Below are positions 31,432 through 44,373 of a stretch of DNA of 64,000 nt, piece after piece. A model generated the notes under the pieces. That model had not been told where the DNA came from. It did no database searches and was given only the letters and a program-made list of their open reading frames with translations. Positions within the stretch are counted from its first letter, which is position 1; each line of letters opens with the position of its first letter. A program made the translations under genes and the position numbers. Source of the DNA: Bidens hawaiensis (lineage: Eukaryota > Streptophyta > Magnoliopsida > Asterales > Asteraceae); assembly GCA_021521415.1 (NCBI GenBank), contig JAIQDT010011216.1:1-64000 (forward strand), given 5' to 3'.

Positions 31432-32517
31432 CAGCAGGTATAACTCAACGTAAACACCATATTAGTCATCACAAACATAGTTAAAATCATCCAACAATCT
31501 ATCAAGATCATATACAATCCAATCTTCAATTCAATTGCAAAACAAATCAAGTTAAAGACTAAAATCAGAGAGTATGAATCTTGAACAATAGAACAAAGTT
31601 TATGGATGTAATACTCAAGTATATGGCTGAGATAAGTGATGAGAAACAACCCTTATGCTATTATCCCGACTCCCTTTGACCTTCTTCTTCTTTCCCTAGC
31701 CGCCAACAAGCAAAATGAACCTTTCTTCTTCCTAAACCTAGCTGCCGATCGTATTATAGGGGGTGAGTTATAATTTTTTATCTTCTTGTTTGCTGCTGGT
31801 TGATGATGATTTCGGCCAGATGAGGGCTCTTATGGCTGGTTAGGCTTTGTTTCGTTGTTGTTTATTATATTATAACACATATGGGCTTTACTAAATGGAT
31901 ATGGGTCGGGCCGTTAACTTGATTCTTCAATAATAGTGCATAAAAGGCCTCTAAATCTCTATCAAAGCTTGGTTTCTTTTTCTTTAAACCCGTAACCTAC
32001 AAAATACATATATTTGTAAGATAATACTAAAACAAGTTAAAAAAACAAATAGTAGATAAATAAGCGATTTGAACAATGATAAATAGCGTGAAAAACTAGT
32101 GTGTTTTACAACACATTTAAAAAAAAGTAATCTATAGTTAGCAGCTTTTAGATTAATGGATAAATAAAATATGAATAATAACAAATAACTTAACTTAATG
32201 GTTTGAAAATTTTAGGTTAAACATTAATAAATATGCATAAATTTGTAATAAACGAAAGAAACAGAAAGAAGAAGCAAACACTGAGAATCCATGGCAGATT
32301 CATAACACTCAATCTAGTCTTTGATATGATTGTGTATACACTCAATTAGGTTAACTATGTGTTAGTGTGTGTGTAACGAGAAAGAACTTTGGCAGAGTAA
32401 CGAGGTAATGCGAATAATAATAAGAACTGATAATTAGAATAATTGTTTACGGTGATGACTCATTCACTATGCATCACATAGAGAATGAGCATCCTATTCG
32501 CTACGCCATTCACTATA
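31432..32517. other. Unassigned DNA between Sire-A LTR and the solo LTR
   Basis: This is AT-rich sequence. I see no coding region, RNA gene or element terminus that can be supported. It is the insertion target of Sire-A and of the solo LTR. Confidence 0.5.
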
Positions 32518-33742
32518 TGTCGGTCCCTTTGATTTCAGCTGAATCTTGATCAATCAAGTCATAACTCACACAGATTAATCGTGTTGACAAGAGAGTTAAT
32601 GACGGGTTGTTATATTTAGAAAGATATCCGTTTGTTAAAGGTGGAATCGATAACAAACATACAGTTGCAATGAATAATCAAAGATAGAGAGGCACACTCA
32701 GGATTCACTCAAAAGATTTCCATTTATATCATATTAAAATCATACAAACGGATAATCGGTTTAGGGTATTCTAGGAATCCTAAGACAGCCATCGCACAAT
32801 ATTCTCTCAATTAATGAGTCAGTCTTATCCGTATTGTGCTCTGTCTCTTCTTCGTTTTTTTTTGCGGCGTGCCATAAATATTCTATTTATAGGCCTGCCA
32901 ACGTAGGACAGCTGTCATTCCTTCTAGAAACCCTATTCGATAATACATATTCAAATTACATATTAAAAAATAAGCTAAGTGTAAAACAAGTCTTCCTGGT
33001 AGGCTTTTCATTAATCTTCAGTCTCCGAGTACGCAGTGTACTCGGCCTTCCTTCAGACTTGGTAAACATAGAAGTGTACTCGGGATTAGTTTCTGGGTAG
33101 ACTTTACTTAAAGAATATTTTACCAAGTAAAATATTCACCGAGTAGACTTCAGTCTTCTTGACTTTGCCAGACTTTGCCCGAAAATCCCTTACGAGCAAC
33201 CCTGTTCTTCTATGATCCTGTTCGGCTCTTTGTCATTGAATAACTTATTAGCAAAGTGTACTCGGGAATCACTGTACCTTGCTTGAGCTGAACCTTACTC
33301 GATATAACTTAGAAATATTCCCTTAACTCATCAAGTATACTCGGACCATACTTATTGATAAATACCTTGCCCGGTCTTCCAATTACTTGGCTTCTTGGAT
33401 TTGGTTAACCAAACCTTACTCGGAAGAGTAAAAGACTTGGTTTTGAAGAACAAACCTGCTTGACAAAGTGAATCTTGCTCGGAGATACCAAATCAGTGAT
33501 CCTTACTCGGAAATGCACTGATTAGCATACCTTTCCCGGATATCCACTTAAGAAGACTATTTGAAGTAAACCTTGCCCGGGAGGCAAAATCTCGTACTCG
33601 GCTAGGTATAAGTTTGCTCGGAACCCAAGGTATGCTCGGATTCAATACTTAGCAGTTTCTGAGGAGGTTGAGAAGATTCCAATCTTCCATATTCTTCGTT
33701 TAGGTCAAATCTCCTCATTTAGGTCAAACTTTTGACCCAACA
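32518..33742 (-). repeat. Solo LTR of the Sire-A/C family
   Basis: The LTR is 1,225 bp with ends TGTCGG and CCCAACA, and a perfect 5-bp target duplication CTATA at 32513-32517 and 33743-33747. No internal sequence is attached. It is therefore the product of LTR-LTR recombination that removed the interior. Minus orientation is assigned from Sire-A. Confidence 0.9.
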
Positions 33743-35630
33743 CTATACAACCATAGAGAATGACCCTTCCTATGTTAACCATATCATTTGTTAACAAGCC
33801 TAACGAATGAGCCAAAAAACTGGTCTCATTCGCTATACAACCCATAACGATTGAGCCTTATGGTAGTTACCAGAATACCCCTATACATTAGATCTATTTC
33901 CAAATACATTAAACGAAGACCGAGACGAACAATGATGTATCAACAAAAGCTATCAGGTCTTGGTGTGTTAGTGGTTGGTTTCAGTCAGCCATTGTTGGGT
34001 GAACACGAGGGGTTTTGCTCGATGCAAGATGCGCTAATCCGATTAAGTAACACCAATTATATGAATTACACGAATGTTCGGTTATCATCGATCTGACACC
34101 TGATATTAGTTTGGGTTCAGGTTTGGTCATGACTTAACCCAAATGTGAAAATGAAAATAAACTTCTATAAATTAGGTTCTAAATGAAACCCCAAACAGGT
34201 TAACCAGATATTCAGTTTTGGTCGGTTCGAAGCTTGATAATAAAATCCGAACTCAACTTTCTTTAATGATATAATATTTGAGATAACTCAAGAAGTCAGG
34301 AACTTAAACAAGTTGGGGGGGGGGGGGTTATCAAGGAAACTCCAAAACTCAAGTTTAAGCGAGTGTTCGGTTTAGCCAACCTGAAACTTATTATGACACA
34401 AAGTTTGGTTCTAAATTGCCAAAAAGCATCAGGAATATTATAAATATCAAAATGTAATAGTAACTAAAGATAAAATACATGATATGCTTGCTACTTGTGT
34501 GTTTTAAGTGAAATTTCGGTTTTGGTTCGGTCCATGAGTCGGTTTGAGACCGAGGTCGGTTTTCACATATCCAAAAAATAAGAGCTAGTAGGAAACTAAC
34601 AAAAAACATAAACTTGAAAGAAAATACAAGAATCAGTTGCTTAAACCTCAACTTGTGTATTTTAATGAGGATTCGGTTTAGTTCGGTTTGTTTAGTCCAA
34701 GCCATGGTATGAGATCTAGTTAAGTTCCAACATGTCCATAATATAAAAAAAACATAGAAAACTAACAAAAACATAAATTACATGAACTTAGAGGTATAAA
34801 CGTGTAAAATCCCCAAAATGACTTTATAGCCTTTAAACTCAAATATGATGTTTTGGATGGTGAAACCCTTAAATCGAATGAGTTCTAAGGAAAAAAATCA
34901 TCCCAAAAATGTTATAGAACATAAAGAAAATATAAAACTCCAAGTAAATTACCCGGAAGAAGACCGAAAGCTTAAATTGTTAATGTTTGGCTTTAAAAAG
35001 TCAAGCTGACCAAAACCTTCAATTTAAGGGAGACAAGCATGAAGTTAAGAAGATGAAAAGTGATGAGCTGCTGCATATGGTTGAGGATGGCTTGTAGTTA
35101 TAGAAGAAATGACCAGGGGGACAAGCTTGCATGGGTGGTTGGGCATTAAACCAACTTACAACTACTTTAGCCTTAAAAATGGTGGTTGAAGGTTTTTATT
35201 AACCTTTTGTAATTAAATTAATATAAATAAATAGGTAATAAGATTATAATAAGTTTTGAGGATGGTAAAATATATATGGGTCGGGTCTCGATTGATTTGG
35301 ATGAACAAGACTCGATCTAGAGCGTGTAAACAAACAAAATTTTTAAAAAAATCACGTTTTGTTGATCTGACAGGTGGGCCGCACCACGCAGCAGGCAGAA
35401 GCCCCTTCCCAGTGCCGTTCGACTTGATGGATTTGTCTGGAGTTTGATTTTTGGCAATAATGGTCCTTGTACTTTGGTTTGTTTGATTTCGAGCTTAAAA
35501 TAGGCAAATTAAGCACCATTAAAGATATTAAAACAACACAAAAAGTATGAGACACTATTATTACATTTAAAGCATTCTTTTAATGGATCCAAAATAATTT
35601 TTTTTAAAAGGTTAGGTTTTCGGGTTTGGG
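33743..35630. other. Unassigned DNA with a tandem repeat
   Basis: Nothing coding is recognised. It contains a 13-nt G run (34315-34327) and a degenerate repeat at 34346-34795, listed separately. Confidence 0.5.
34346..34795. repeat. Three degenerate ~150-160 bp tandem copies
   Basis: Copies start near 34346, 34493 and 34652. The last two share CTTGTGT, a TTCGGTTT motif, then GAAAACTAACAAAAA-type text and ACATAAA. The first is more diverged. Confidence 0.6.
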
Positions 35631-35639
35631 AAATGGCGA

Positions 35640-36400
35640 ATGTCACATCAGAGTTGCATTCTTTTAGCGGAAGTTTTTCAGTTAATACCCATCTTTAATT
35701 TAAAACATCTCTTTGTTAAAATAAATTACTTTGTTTTATAATTTCGGTATTTGAGCCATCAGATAACATCTAATGAATATCTCAAATCTTTTATTCTATC
35801 ATTCTTGTCGGGTCTAACCTTACTAAAATCCTGTAAAATAGCTTTGAAAATATGTCAACTATATGCTGGTGAATCATCGACTACTCAAATACATTTTCTG
35901 AACCACAAGGTGCCACTTGCATAATCCCAATGATTCATTAAATATGTTATTAATTGGTTCAACATGGTGCCACTTTCACAATCCCCTTGACACGTATTCT
36001 TTAGCATACACATACTAGTCAACATTTTCTCGGGATTGTCCCCATTCGGGATAAATGATTCTAAACCGATGCGTAGCAGACCGTATCCACTAACCTACAC
36101 ACATAAGTTAACATTTCACTAGGACTAGCCCATTCAGGATAAATGGTTTGATACTGACGCATAACCTATCTGCTAATTGTCAATTACGTTTGGATCTAGA
36201 CACATGTGCATTTTAATTTGAGTTTTTGAACTTTTTAAGACAAACAAATCGGCTGTCTTTTAGAGTAAAATCAATTTAAAAACAAGTTTAAAAAATTTCA
36301 ACGTAATCATATTTAGAAAAAAATTGTACGTAATCACGTACGTAAAAATTTTAAAACGTATCCAAGTTCGTAAACGTCTTCCAACTCATTGAGATAAATA
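35640..36400. repeat. Possible old gypsy LTR remnant
   Basis: At about 35845-35890, text around ATGCTGGTGAATCATC parallels 40985-41030 inside the Gy-2 LTR. Outside this the match is weak. I see no ends or target duplication. Confidence 0.3.
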
Positions 36401-37886
36401 ATCGATTTGTCCCATAGGAGTAAATCATTTTAATAGTGGTAAGATGTATTAACATGTTGTTTCATTTTGATAGGTCTTGATATACTAATCTTCCATCTCA
36501 AATGCTTAACCTCAGATAAGCAAAACGACAAAGCACAAGTAGATGGCTATAACCTTTTACACTCGACTAGAACATACACGCTTTCTTACATACAAGGGTC
36601 AGACTACTTGATAGTCAAAAAACGCTATGTAAAAGGCTTGGGTTTATGTGAGAGTGGAAAGATATTCAAATTTGGATGAATCAAAATATAATTTCATGTC
36701 CTCTATTTATAGTGCTAAGAATACTTCATGATTAAGTTATAATTGCATGATGTGTCTTAAATGTCATAATGTGTTACTAGAATTTGACAAGTGTAATTTT
36801 GTCACACTAATATAACAAAGAGTCTTACATGTGTCCTGTGACTAATCATGTTAACACATGAGGTGTTTGAATATTAAGGAATATGATACTAGGATTTGAT
36901 ATGTACAATGTTTCTATAAAATAAGATTTTTTTATAAATTACTCTTTCCGTATTATATGCATTATGAAAACATATATATTATTTTTTCATTATAAATATT
37001 TAGATGATGCCTTAATTTTGGTTAAATATATCGTAACTTCAAACGTTTATTATTTTTTTACGATCACTTAATATAAAACGATATATTTTATTTTATGACC
37101 CTAATTTATTTTACACAAACTTCGTTATTTTTGGGTAATTACACTTCGCCCATTCAACTTTTAAAAACCGATATTTCAAAAATGAAATTTTGGCGGGTCT
37201 TACACAGTACTTCCATGTCTAACATCTTTTCGGCGCGCTCGTTGGGTGAGGTTGTTGATATGGGTCATATACCTGGTGAGAAACACCTTTTAGAAGTTAC
37301 GGTTGGGAATTTTTGTTTTCCTAGTGTTACTTCAGGTAATGCGTGTATCCCTATTTATGTCGATCCCTCTCCACTCTTTCTTCTTTGTTTTTTACCATGC
37401 CTTCATGTGTATCCCGATAGGTACCAGGAGGGTGGTTGGTTTCGTAGCCTTTCCTGCTAGGGGTCTGGCGTCGGCCTTTTGCTATGCTCTTTTCAATGCC
37501 CGTCAAGATAAGAAGAAGTTAGCACCTCTGTTGAATAGCCCAACCTAGACATTAAGCAGATGAAGTTAGTTGATGGCCAGGCTGAAGTTGAGGAGGAGAT
37601 TCTATTTAAGTTTCTGATTTGTTTGAGTTTTTCCAATTTTCTGCTTGACTTGTTACGTTGTCGCAGCTGCCATTGTTGATAGCAAGTTGGCCCTCGCTAG
37701 CTAGAAACATGACGGTTCCTCCATTCCCATGGGATTTGCAGCTCCGCCTCCATGTTTCATTCCTAAATGCAACATATTTTTGGACACTCCTGTTGATGGA
37801 CCCATTCAATGGGGGGATTTCCAAGTTGGAGTCCTTCCTCCTGTTCCATAATGCAACATATTCATAGAACGCTAGCAATGCTCGTC

Positions 37887-37935
<49 letters not shown>

Positions 37936-38649
37936 CATGAGATCGCAGAGGCCCATACCCGTTCGCTTCAAGATCAAGTTCGTAGTACACACGCTCTTAT
38001 CTTGATAAAGGAGTTCGAGATTGCTTCCTAGCGCGAGCGCCTTTTCACGCGATAGAAAAGTCATTCATAGCTCATGCAGGCTAACGGTTTTTGGATTAGG
38101 AGAAGGCATGGTTGCTTCAACGTTAGGTTCCTCTTATGTCGGATTCCATCAAGTATGACCCTATTTTTCAGCATGCTCTGGTTCCCTTATTTATTTCTCA
38201 TAAACTTGGCGTCGAGTAGAAAGGTTACGAAGCCGGATCTTAGGATGACCTATCAGGTTTGATTGATCCAAGACATCAATTGTCTCTAATTGATCTATGT
38301 ACAACTAAGTTTGAGAATACAGTTTCGTCTTTGATGATGAGGAGTAGTTGCCTGAGGACGAAGATGTGTCAGCTAGTGACAGTGGTGACAATGATGGTAG
38401 GGATCGCGCGGATCCCCTAACTAAAAAAATTAAAGTTCCGGCCTTTGTGTCGTATATGGCCTTCGACTTGAAATCTCAGACAACTTATTTTGTTTTGTAA
38501 TCCTTTTAAGCCCTCGTGGCGTATACAAATTCCACCCCTGGTGACCGTTCCATGGTTTCCCCTTTATGCATCCTTTATGTTTATCTTTGTGGTGCGTCAG
38601 TTTTTTTTATATTACTGGTTGGTTGGTTGTTTATTTTCTTATTATCATG
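36400..38649. other. Unassigned, possibly decayed transposon DNA with a GA microsatellite
   Basis: AT-rich at 36900-37090. The part from about 37190 to 38520 is less AT-rich and has short frames reminiscent of degraded retroelement gag text, without a firm match. A (GA)21 microsatellite lies at 37889-37930. No gene is supported. Confidence 0.35.
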
Positions 38650-40736
38650 TGTAACATCCCGAGATTTCCTTGAGTAATATTAAATTATTAATTGCACCGG
38701 AATATTTAATTGAGTTTATAGAATACTAATAATAATATAGCAATAAAGATAAAAGGATGGTGGGATAAGATAGATGGAATTAATTAGGGAGTATAAATAT
38801 CCCTTAAACCCTAGATCCTTTCCATATCCATCATTCTACACCTTAGCCTACACCATCAAAAACACACACTTAAGCCAAACACTCTCTACACTATTCTATT
38901 TAACGATTCAAGACCAACCGAGGGTAAGAAATCATTTATCTTAGCTGACCCAACAAATTAGAACTCGACACTGCAGTCCCGGGATGCCTAATGAGCCTTT
39001 TGAATCTAGATCTAGCTTTATTCGGGTGTTTAATCAACTATAAACGAGCTTAAGGGCCCCCTTAGCTTGTATCTGGACACCCCGAAGCTACCTGGATTAT
39101 AAACGATCGAAATCTGGCCAACCATGGTGGATAACGATGGCTGACGGCACCGGAATAGAAGATAAACCCTAAAATCGCAAAGAAGAGGGCTGGTCTGCAC
39201 ATATAGGGCATATAAGTATGTATTCCATATATGTTTGGACCTATAAGTACGCATAGGACGTATAAGTATGTATATAGGTTATATGTATATGTAGGCCATG
39301 TATGTATGTAGCCTGTATATGTATCCAGACAATATGCATGAATGTAAGCAGTGTATGTATGATAGCGTGTATTTATGAGTACCGTATATGTATATACGGC
39401 GTGTATTTATGTTAGACGGTATGTTTGTATACCGTATACGTATATATAGCATGTATGTATGTACACCGTGTATGTATATAACGTATATGTAAGAATGTAT
39501 GTCGTGCATGTCGTATATGAATGCCGTGTATTTGTATATGTATATAATGTATATGTATGTATGTATGACGTGTATGTATATGCATATACCGTATATGTAT
39601 GTATAACGTGTATGTACGTATGCCAAATATGTATGTACAACGTATATGTATGTATGCCGTATAGGACGTATATGCATGCAAAACGTATGCGCATGTATGA
39701 CATATATGTATGTGTGACGCATACGTATGTAAACAAAGAGCATAGGCTTATACGGTTTATACGCTAAGAACAATGAACCGGTTAATAATGAAAGGTAATG
39801 TTTAAAATAAGAAAGACCTAGAAAGAAGGGCCAAGGATGCAAACGAGCACCAGAGTAGTAGTTAACTTATGTACCTTATTACAATCAGTCATGCACAGCT
39901 GAGGAGGGGGGTTACGATTAACTCCGAACGTAACAGGACACAGGTGAGCTTCTAGCTCCATTTCCTTGTTATGTTTTTGGGGCTGTGTGTATACTCGATG
40001 CGATTAGTTAATACACCTACATTAAGTGGAAGGTGTATGATATGTGAATGTGTTATAAATGATGTATGAATGATATATATGAATGTGGAATTAATGATCT
40101 ATGAATGATTTAGGAAATGCTAAGAGTTGTATGAAATTACATAAATATGAAAGTAATGAAATGAATGTATGATGGTATAGTTGCATGGAAAGAAGGGCAC
40201 CGGACCCTAATAATATCCAAGGATGGAGGGCACCAGACCCTAAGAATATCCGAGGTGTGTAAGACGAAATGCTCTTTATAATATAAGAATGAATGTACTA
40301 TGTATGTTAATGAAAGAAAGTATGCAAGTATGTAAATATGGAAGAATGATAAACATGTTAAGTATGTAATACGTACCTCCGGGCACATATATGTGTATGT
40401 AAAGTATGATACATGATTAACTAGAACTCACTCAGCGTAGCTGAATTTTAGTATGCACACGGGTAAATAGGCTAAGGCAGCTAGCTTGAGCAAAGACACA
40501 TGGCATTGGACTGAAGAGGCTGAAATCTTTGGATGAATGTTGTGATGTTTAATATGACTTTTATTATATGTTTAAAGACAAAGTTTGTTTATTTTGGAAA
40601 GATTGAAATGATTATATAATATATGGTTAAAGTTTTATATTCCACGAAAAGTTTTAGTTAACTCTAATATCTAGAACTGCCTTTATGAGTACATCCAGGT
40701 CACACTCCCATCTTAGGCCTCGGCGTGTGACCAACA
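38650..40736 (+). repeat. Gypsy LTR-1
   Basis: It starts TGTAACATCCCGAG and has a TATA-like GTATAAATATCCC near 38791. It shares long stretches (for example near 38860-38930) with LTR-2 (48606) and, inverted, LTR-3 (44373). It ends about 40736; TTTGGTACCC follows, perhaps a broken primer site. At 39230-39740 a TATG/CATA-type low-complexity tract gives long but meaningless Tyr/Thr/His frames on both strands. Confidence 0.75.
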
Positions 40737-41943
40737 TTTGGTACCCTTTTTGTAATTAAATCAGATTACGGATTCATGCCGAATTATTTGCACGGATTAA
40801 AATATTATTATTTATATAAGAAAATACAGTATTATAAAATACCCGTATAATGTTTACAATAGATTACTTGTTTATACAAAACTATCATTTAAGTTTAATA
40901 TTTAACAAAATGATCTGAGGCATCGGATCACCTATTGAAGGCTTCGATTCTTCAAGCGCCTATTCTTCATTATCCATAAAAAATTTTGAAAATACGTCAA
41001 CAACACATGCTGGTGAATAAGCTGACGCAAAAATATTTTATTTACTTAATTACTCCTTGAGACATAACTTAGGTCTCGGCCCATCATGGCTTAGGAATAA
41101 TCAAGTTAAAACTTAAACACAATTATAAACTTAAGCTCTACTCGAAACCACTTAGCAAACACCGCATCATTCGAGATTACTTAGCTACAATCATTATACA
41201 CATGATTTACCCTCTCTCAGACATAACATAGGTCCGACCCCTCGTGGCGGAGGCATAAAACCAGGTTTGGCGCGGTGTGCCCACTGTCTACCACATATGT
41301 AAAGATCCAAACAAACATACACGACAACTTGAGGGTCAACAATTACTTTTGTTCATAATGTTTTAGAGATACGCAATCTTATGTAATCAATTTATTTGAC
41401 TCGATTAAACAAGTTATAAAAGTTTGGGGCTTATTCACCTCTTGAAAGGATCAACTTCACTTCACTAATCGGTTCGTCTTTGCTATCTTGAACCTATAGT
41501 AAGAGTATAACCTTTTGTTTTTACAAGATCTTTAATCTAGCTCTAGACCTTTAGTCTATTTTTTATAATCTTTACCTCGATTATATTTTCTTTTCAAACC
41601 TTTAGATTAAAAACATCATTTCTTTATTTTACAAGTTTACCCTTTAGCTTTACTTGTTTACATTTCTAACACTACCCTGGGAGGCCATCGCGTATCGCGA
41701 CTAGCCTTGTCACATAACCTAGTAGGCTTGCCACGTGTGCCACGTGGCTGGACACCCGGTGCCACGTGGGGACACGTGGAGGCACGTGTCATTGCCTGTC
41801 AGACCACGTCATCACGATACGCGATGACGTTGTGTCTTTGGTATCGCGTGTCGCGATTAACTAGGAAAACATAATTTTTCATGTTTGGTCATTGTACTTT
41901 GAAACTTGGAATTTTTGGTCCGATATTTTAGTGATATTACATC
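40737..41943 (-). repeat. Gy-2 3' LTR (minus strand)
   Basis: On the minus strand it starts TGTAATATCAC right after the polypurine tract (41944-41956). The far end near 40731-40737 is uncertain. It contains five CACGTG sites (41732-41788) and palindromic GCGATACGCGAT-like text. Confidence 0.65.
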
Positions 41944-43520
41944 CTCCCCACCTTGGAATGAGTCTCGTCCACGAGATTTGTTTTCTAGAATAAGTGGGGG
42001 TACTTTTTCTTCATTTCGGATTCTAACTACCAAGTATATTCGGGGTGTCTTCGGGAGTCCCATTTAACTTTGACTAATTTTAGATTTCGTCTCTTATGTT
42101 TATTTGTTTTAGAATCTTCGATTTGTAAAGTTCGTTCTACGAATTTGAGGTTTTCATTTATTTCGACATATTTTAAAGGCATTGACAAAAGTTCATTGGC
42201 TAAGCATATACGCAGATTAGAGACGTGGAATACATCGTGTATCCCTTTCATTTCTTTGGGCAGTCGCAGACGGTAAGCGACAGTACCGATTAGCTCGAGT
42301 ACTTCGAATGGTCCTACAAAGTGTGGACTTAACTTTCATTTCTTACCGAAGCGAACAACACCTTTCCAAGGCAAAACTTTCAATAATAATCGATCGCCTA
42401 TATTGAATTCTGATGGCTTACGACGGATGTCGGTGTAACTCTTTTGTCGGTCTCGCGCTGTCTTAAGTCGTTCTCGGATTTGCAACACCTTATGGTGGTT
42501 TCTTGGACTATCTCGGGTCCAGATAATTGATTGTCTCCAGTTTCATACCAGCATACCGGCGTTCAACATTTTCGACCGTATAATACTTCGAATGGTGCGG
42601 CCTAAATACTTGTGTGATAATTGTTATTGTATGAAAATTCCATTAGGGGAATATGATCATCCCAACTTCTGACAGAGTCAATCACACAATCGGAGCATCT
42701 CTTCAAGCGTTTGAATTGTCCTTTAGCCTTGCCCATCGGTTTGAGGATGATAGGCAGTGCTAAGGTTTAATTGAGTTCCTAACGCTAGTTGGAAACTTTT
42801 CCAGAAATGAGACGTAAAGCGACTGTCTTAATCAGAGATGATAGACATAGGCACTCCATGCAATGAAACGATGTTGTTTACATAGAATCATGCAAATCTA
42901 TCCATGGAATAGATATCGTTAATAGGTATAAAATGAGCGGATTTGGTTAACTTATCGAAGATGACCCAAATTGTATTATGTTGACGAGTGGTTTTTGGCA
43001 GTTTTGTTATGAAGTCCATTTTTATCATTTCCCACTTCCAAACGGGGATTTCGGGTTGCTGAAGCAATCCCGAGGGCTTTTGATGTTCAGCCTTGACTTT
43101 CAAACACGTCAAACAATTTGCAACATACAAAGCGATATCTTTCTTCATTCCATTCCACAAGTAGTTTGGCTTGTGATTTTGGTACATTTTGTTACTACAG
43201 GGGTGAATCATGTACTTGGATTTGTGAGCTTCGCTCAAGATCTTTTCTCGTAATTTCCCAACGATTGGTACCCAAATCCTGTTTCCATGTCTAATTATAC
43301 CATCATCACCTTTGACTAACGCGTCGATGGTGCCGTTACATTTTTCCTTAGAACTTTTGATTTCATTGATTGTTTGGAGTTGAGCTGATTTGATTTGCTC
43401 GACTAGATCTACTTGGAGTTCTAATATTTGCGACTTAAGGTGTCAGCCACAACATTGGATTTACCTTCGTGATAAAATGATTTCACAGTCGTATTTGTTC
43501 AACGTTTCCATTATATTTAG
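41944..43520 (-). pseudogene. Gy-2 pol remnant: RNase H end and integrase
   Basis: Minus strand. The RNase H end is at about 43440-43510 (a SNVVADTLS-type motif). The integrase zinc domain and core N-part lie at 42888-43253 (LREKILSEAHKSKY, NCLTCLKVKAEHQKP, WEMIKMDFITKLP and IWVIFDKLTKSAHF). A decayed stretch follows. The integrase C-terminus at 42027-42290 reads GIHDVFHVSNLR and KLVKVKWDSRRHPEYTW. The tail SRGRDSFQGGEDVI and a purine tract (GGTGGGGAGGA, minus) lead into the 3' LTR. This is a gypsy-type Pol. Gag, protease and RT are missing because the sequence switches to LTR-3 near 43520. Confidence 0.85.
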
Positions 43521-44373
43521 CTCATATGTCATTCAAGTCCATATCTATCGTTTACGTACTATACGTTGTTTATCTTTCACTTATTTTATAAAATCATTTT
43601 AAGCGTGTATGCCTCCTTCTGGTGTATAAGTTGTTTTAGGCGCATAAGTAATTATAGGCGTATAAGTTGTCCAGCGTATAAGTCCTTCTTCCAACATGTA
43701 AGTTGTCTTGGCGCATAAGTCAATCCAGCATTTAAGTTCTTAGTGTATAATACATACGCAACTTATACGTTGTATAAACTTATACCGCGTATAAGTTCTG
43801 CTCAGCTCCTTATTACGTGTTTTTCAGGTTTTCTTCGATTCCAGCGCCGTTGGTTGCCATTAACCACCACGGTTGGTCGGGGTTTGATCGTTTATGACCT
43901 AGGTAGCTTCGGGGTGTCCAGATCTTAGCTAAGTTGGACCTTAAGCTCGTTTTATGTTGATTAAACACCCGAATAATGCTAGATCTAGATCCAAACGGTT
44001 CATACGACATCACGAGGCTGTGATGTCGGGTTCTAATATGTTGGGTCAGCTGAGATAAATAATTTCTTTTCTTCGGTTGGTTTTGGATCGTTGAATGGAT
44101 TAGTGTAGAGAGTGTTTGGCTTAAGTGTGTGTTTTTTATGGTGTAGTCTATGGTGTAGAATAGATGGAAATGGAAAGGATTAAGGTTTAGGGGTGTTTAT
44201 ACTCCTTAAGCCCACGGACCTTAAGCACATATTTCCTTTTTAGTTCATAATAAATTAAAGCCCACCGTCCCTTTTTTCTTATTATTTTATTACTATCTCT
44301 ACTAACTCAAATTAATTCCTTCAACGAAATTTATATATATTAATATTATTCTAAGAAATTTCGGGTTGTTACG
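43521..44373 (-). repeat. Gypsy LTR-3, truncated, minus strand
   Basis: The LTR start is at 44373 on the minus strand (GTAACAACCCGAAATTTC; the first T is lost). Sequence matches LTR-1 and LTR-2 in reverse, for example at 43810-44160. The lower part has repeated GTATAAGTTG-like units (43600-43800). It is truncated near 43520 against Gy-2 pol. Confidence 0.8.

Noticed and set aside
37095..37548. Two overlapping frames that might be a host gene exon
   Set aside because: No recognisable domain, surrounding sequence decayed, and short frames only; probably old transposon DNA.
39279..39842. 187-codon minus-strand frame rich in Tyr/Thr/His
   Set aside because: It is produced by the TATG-type tract of LTR-1; mirror frames exist on the other strand.
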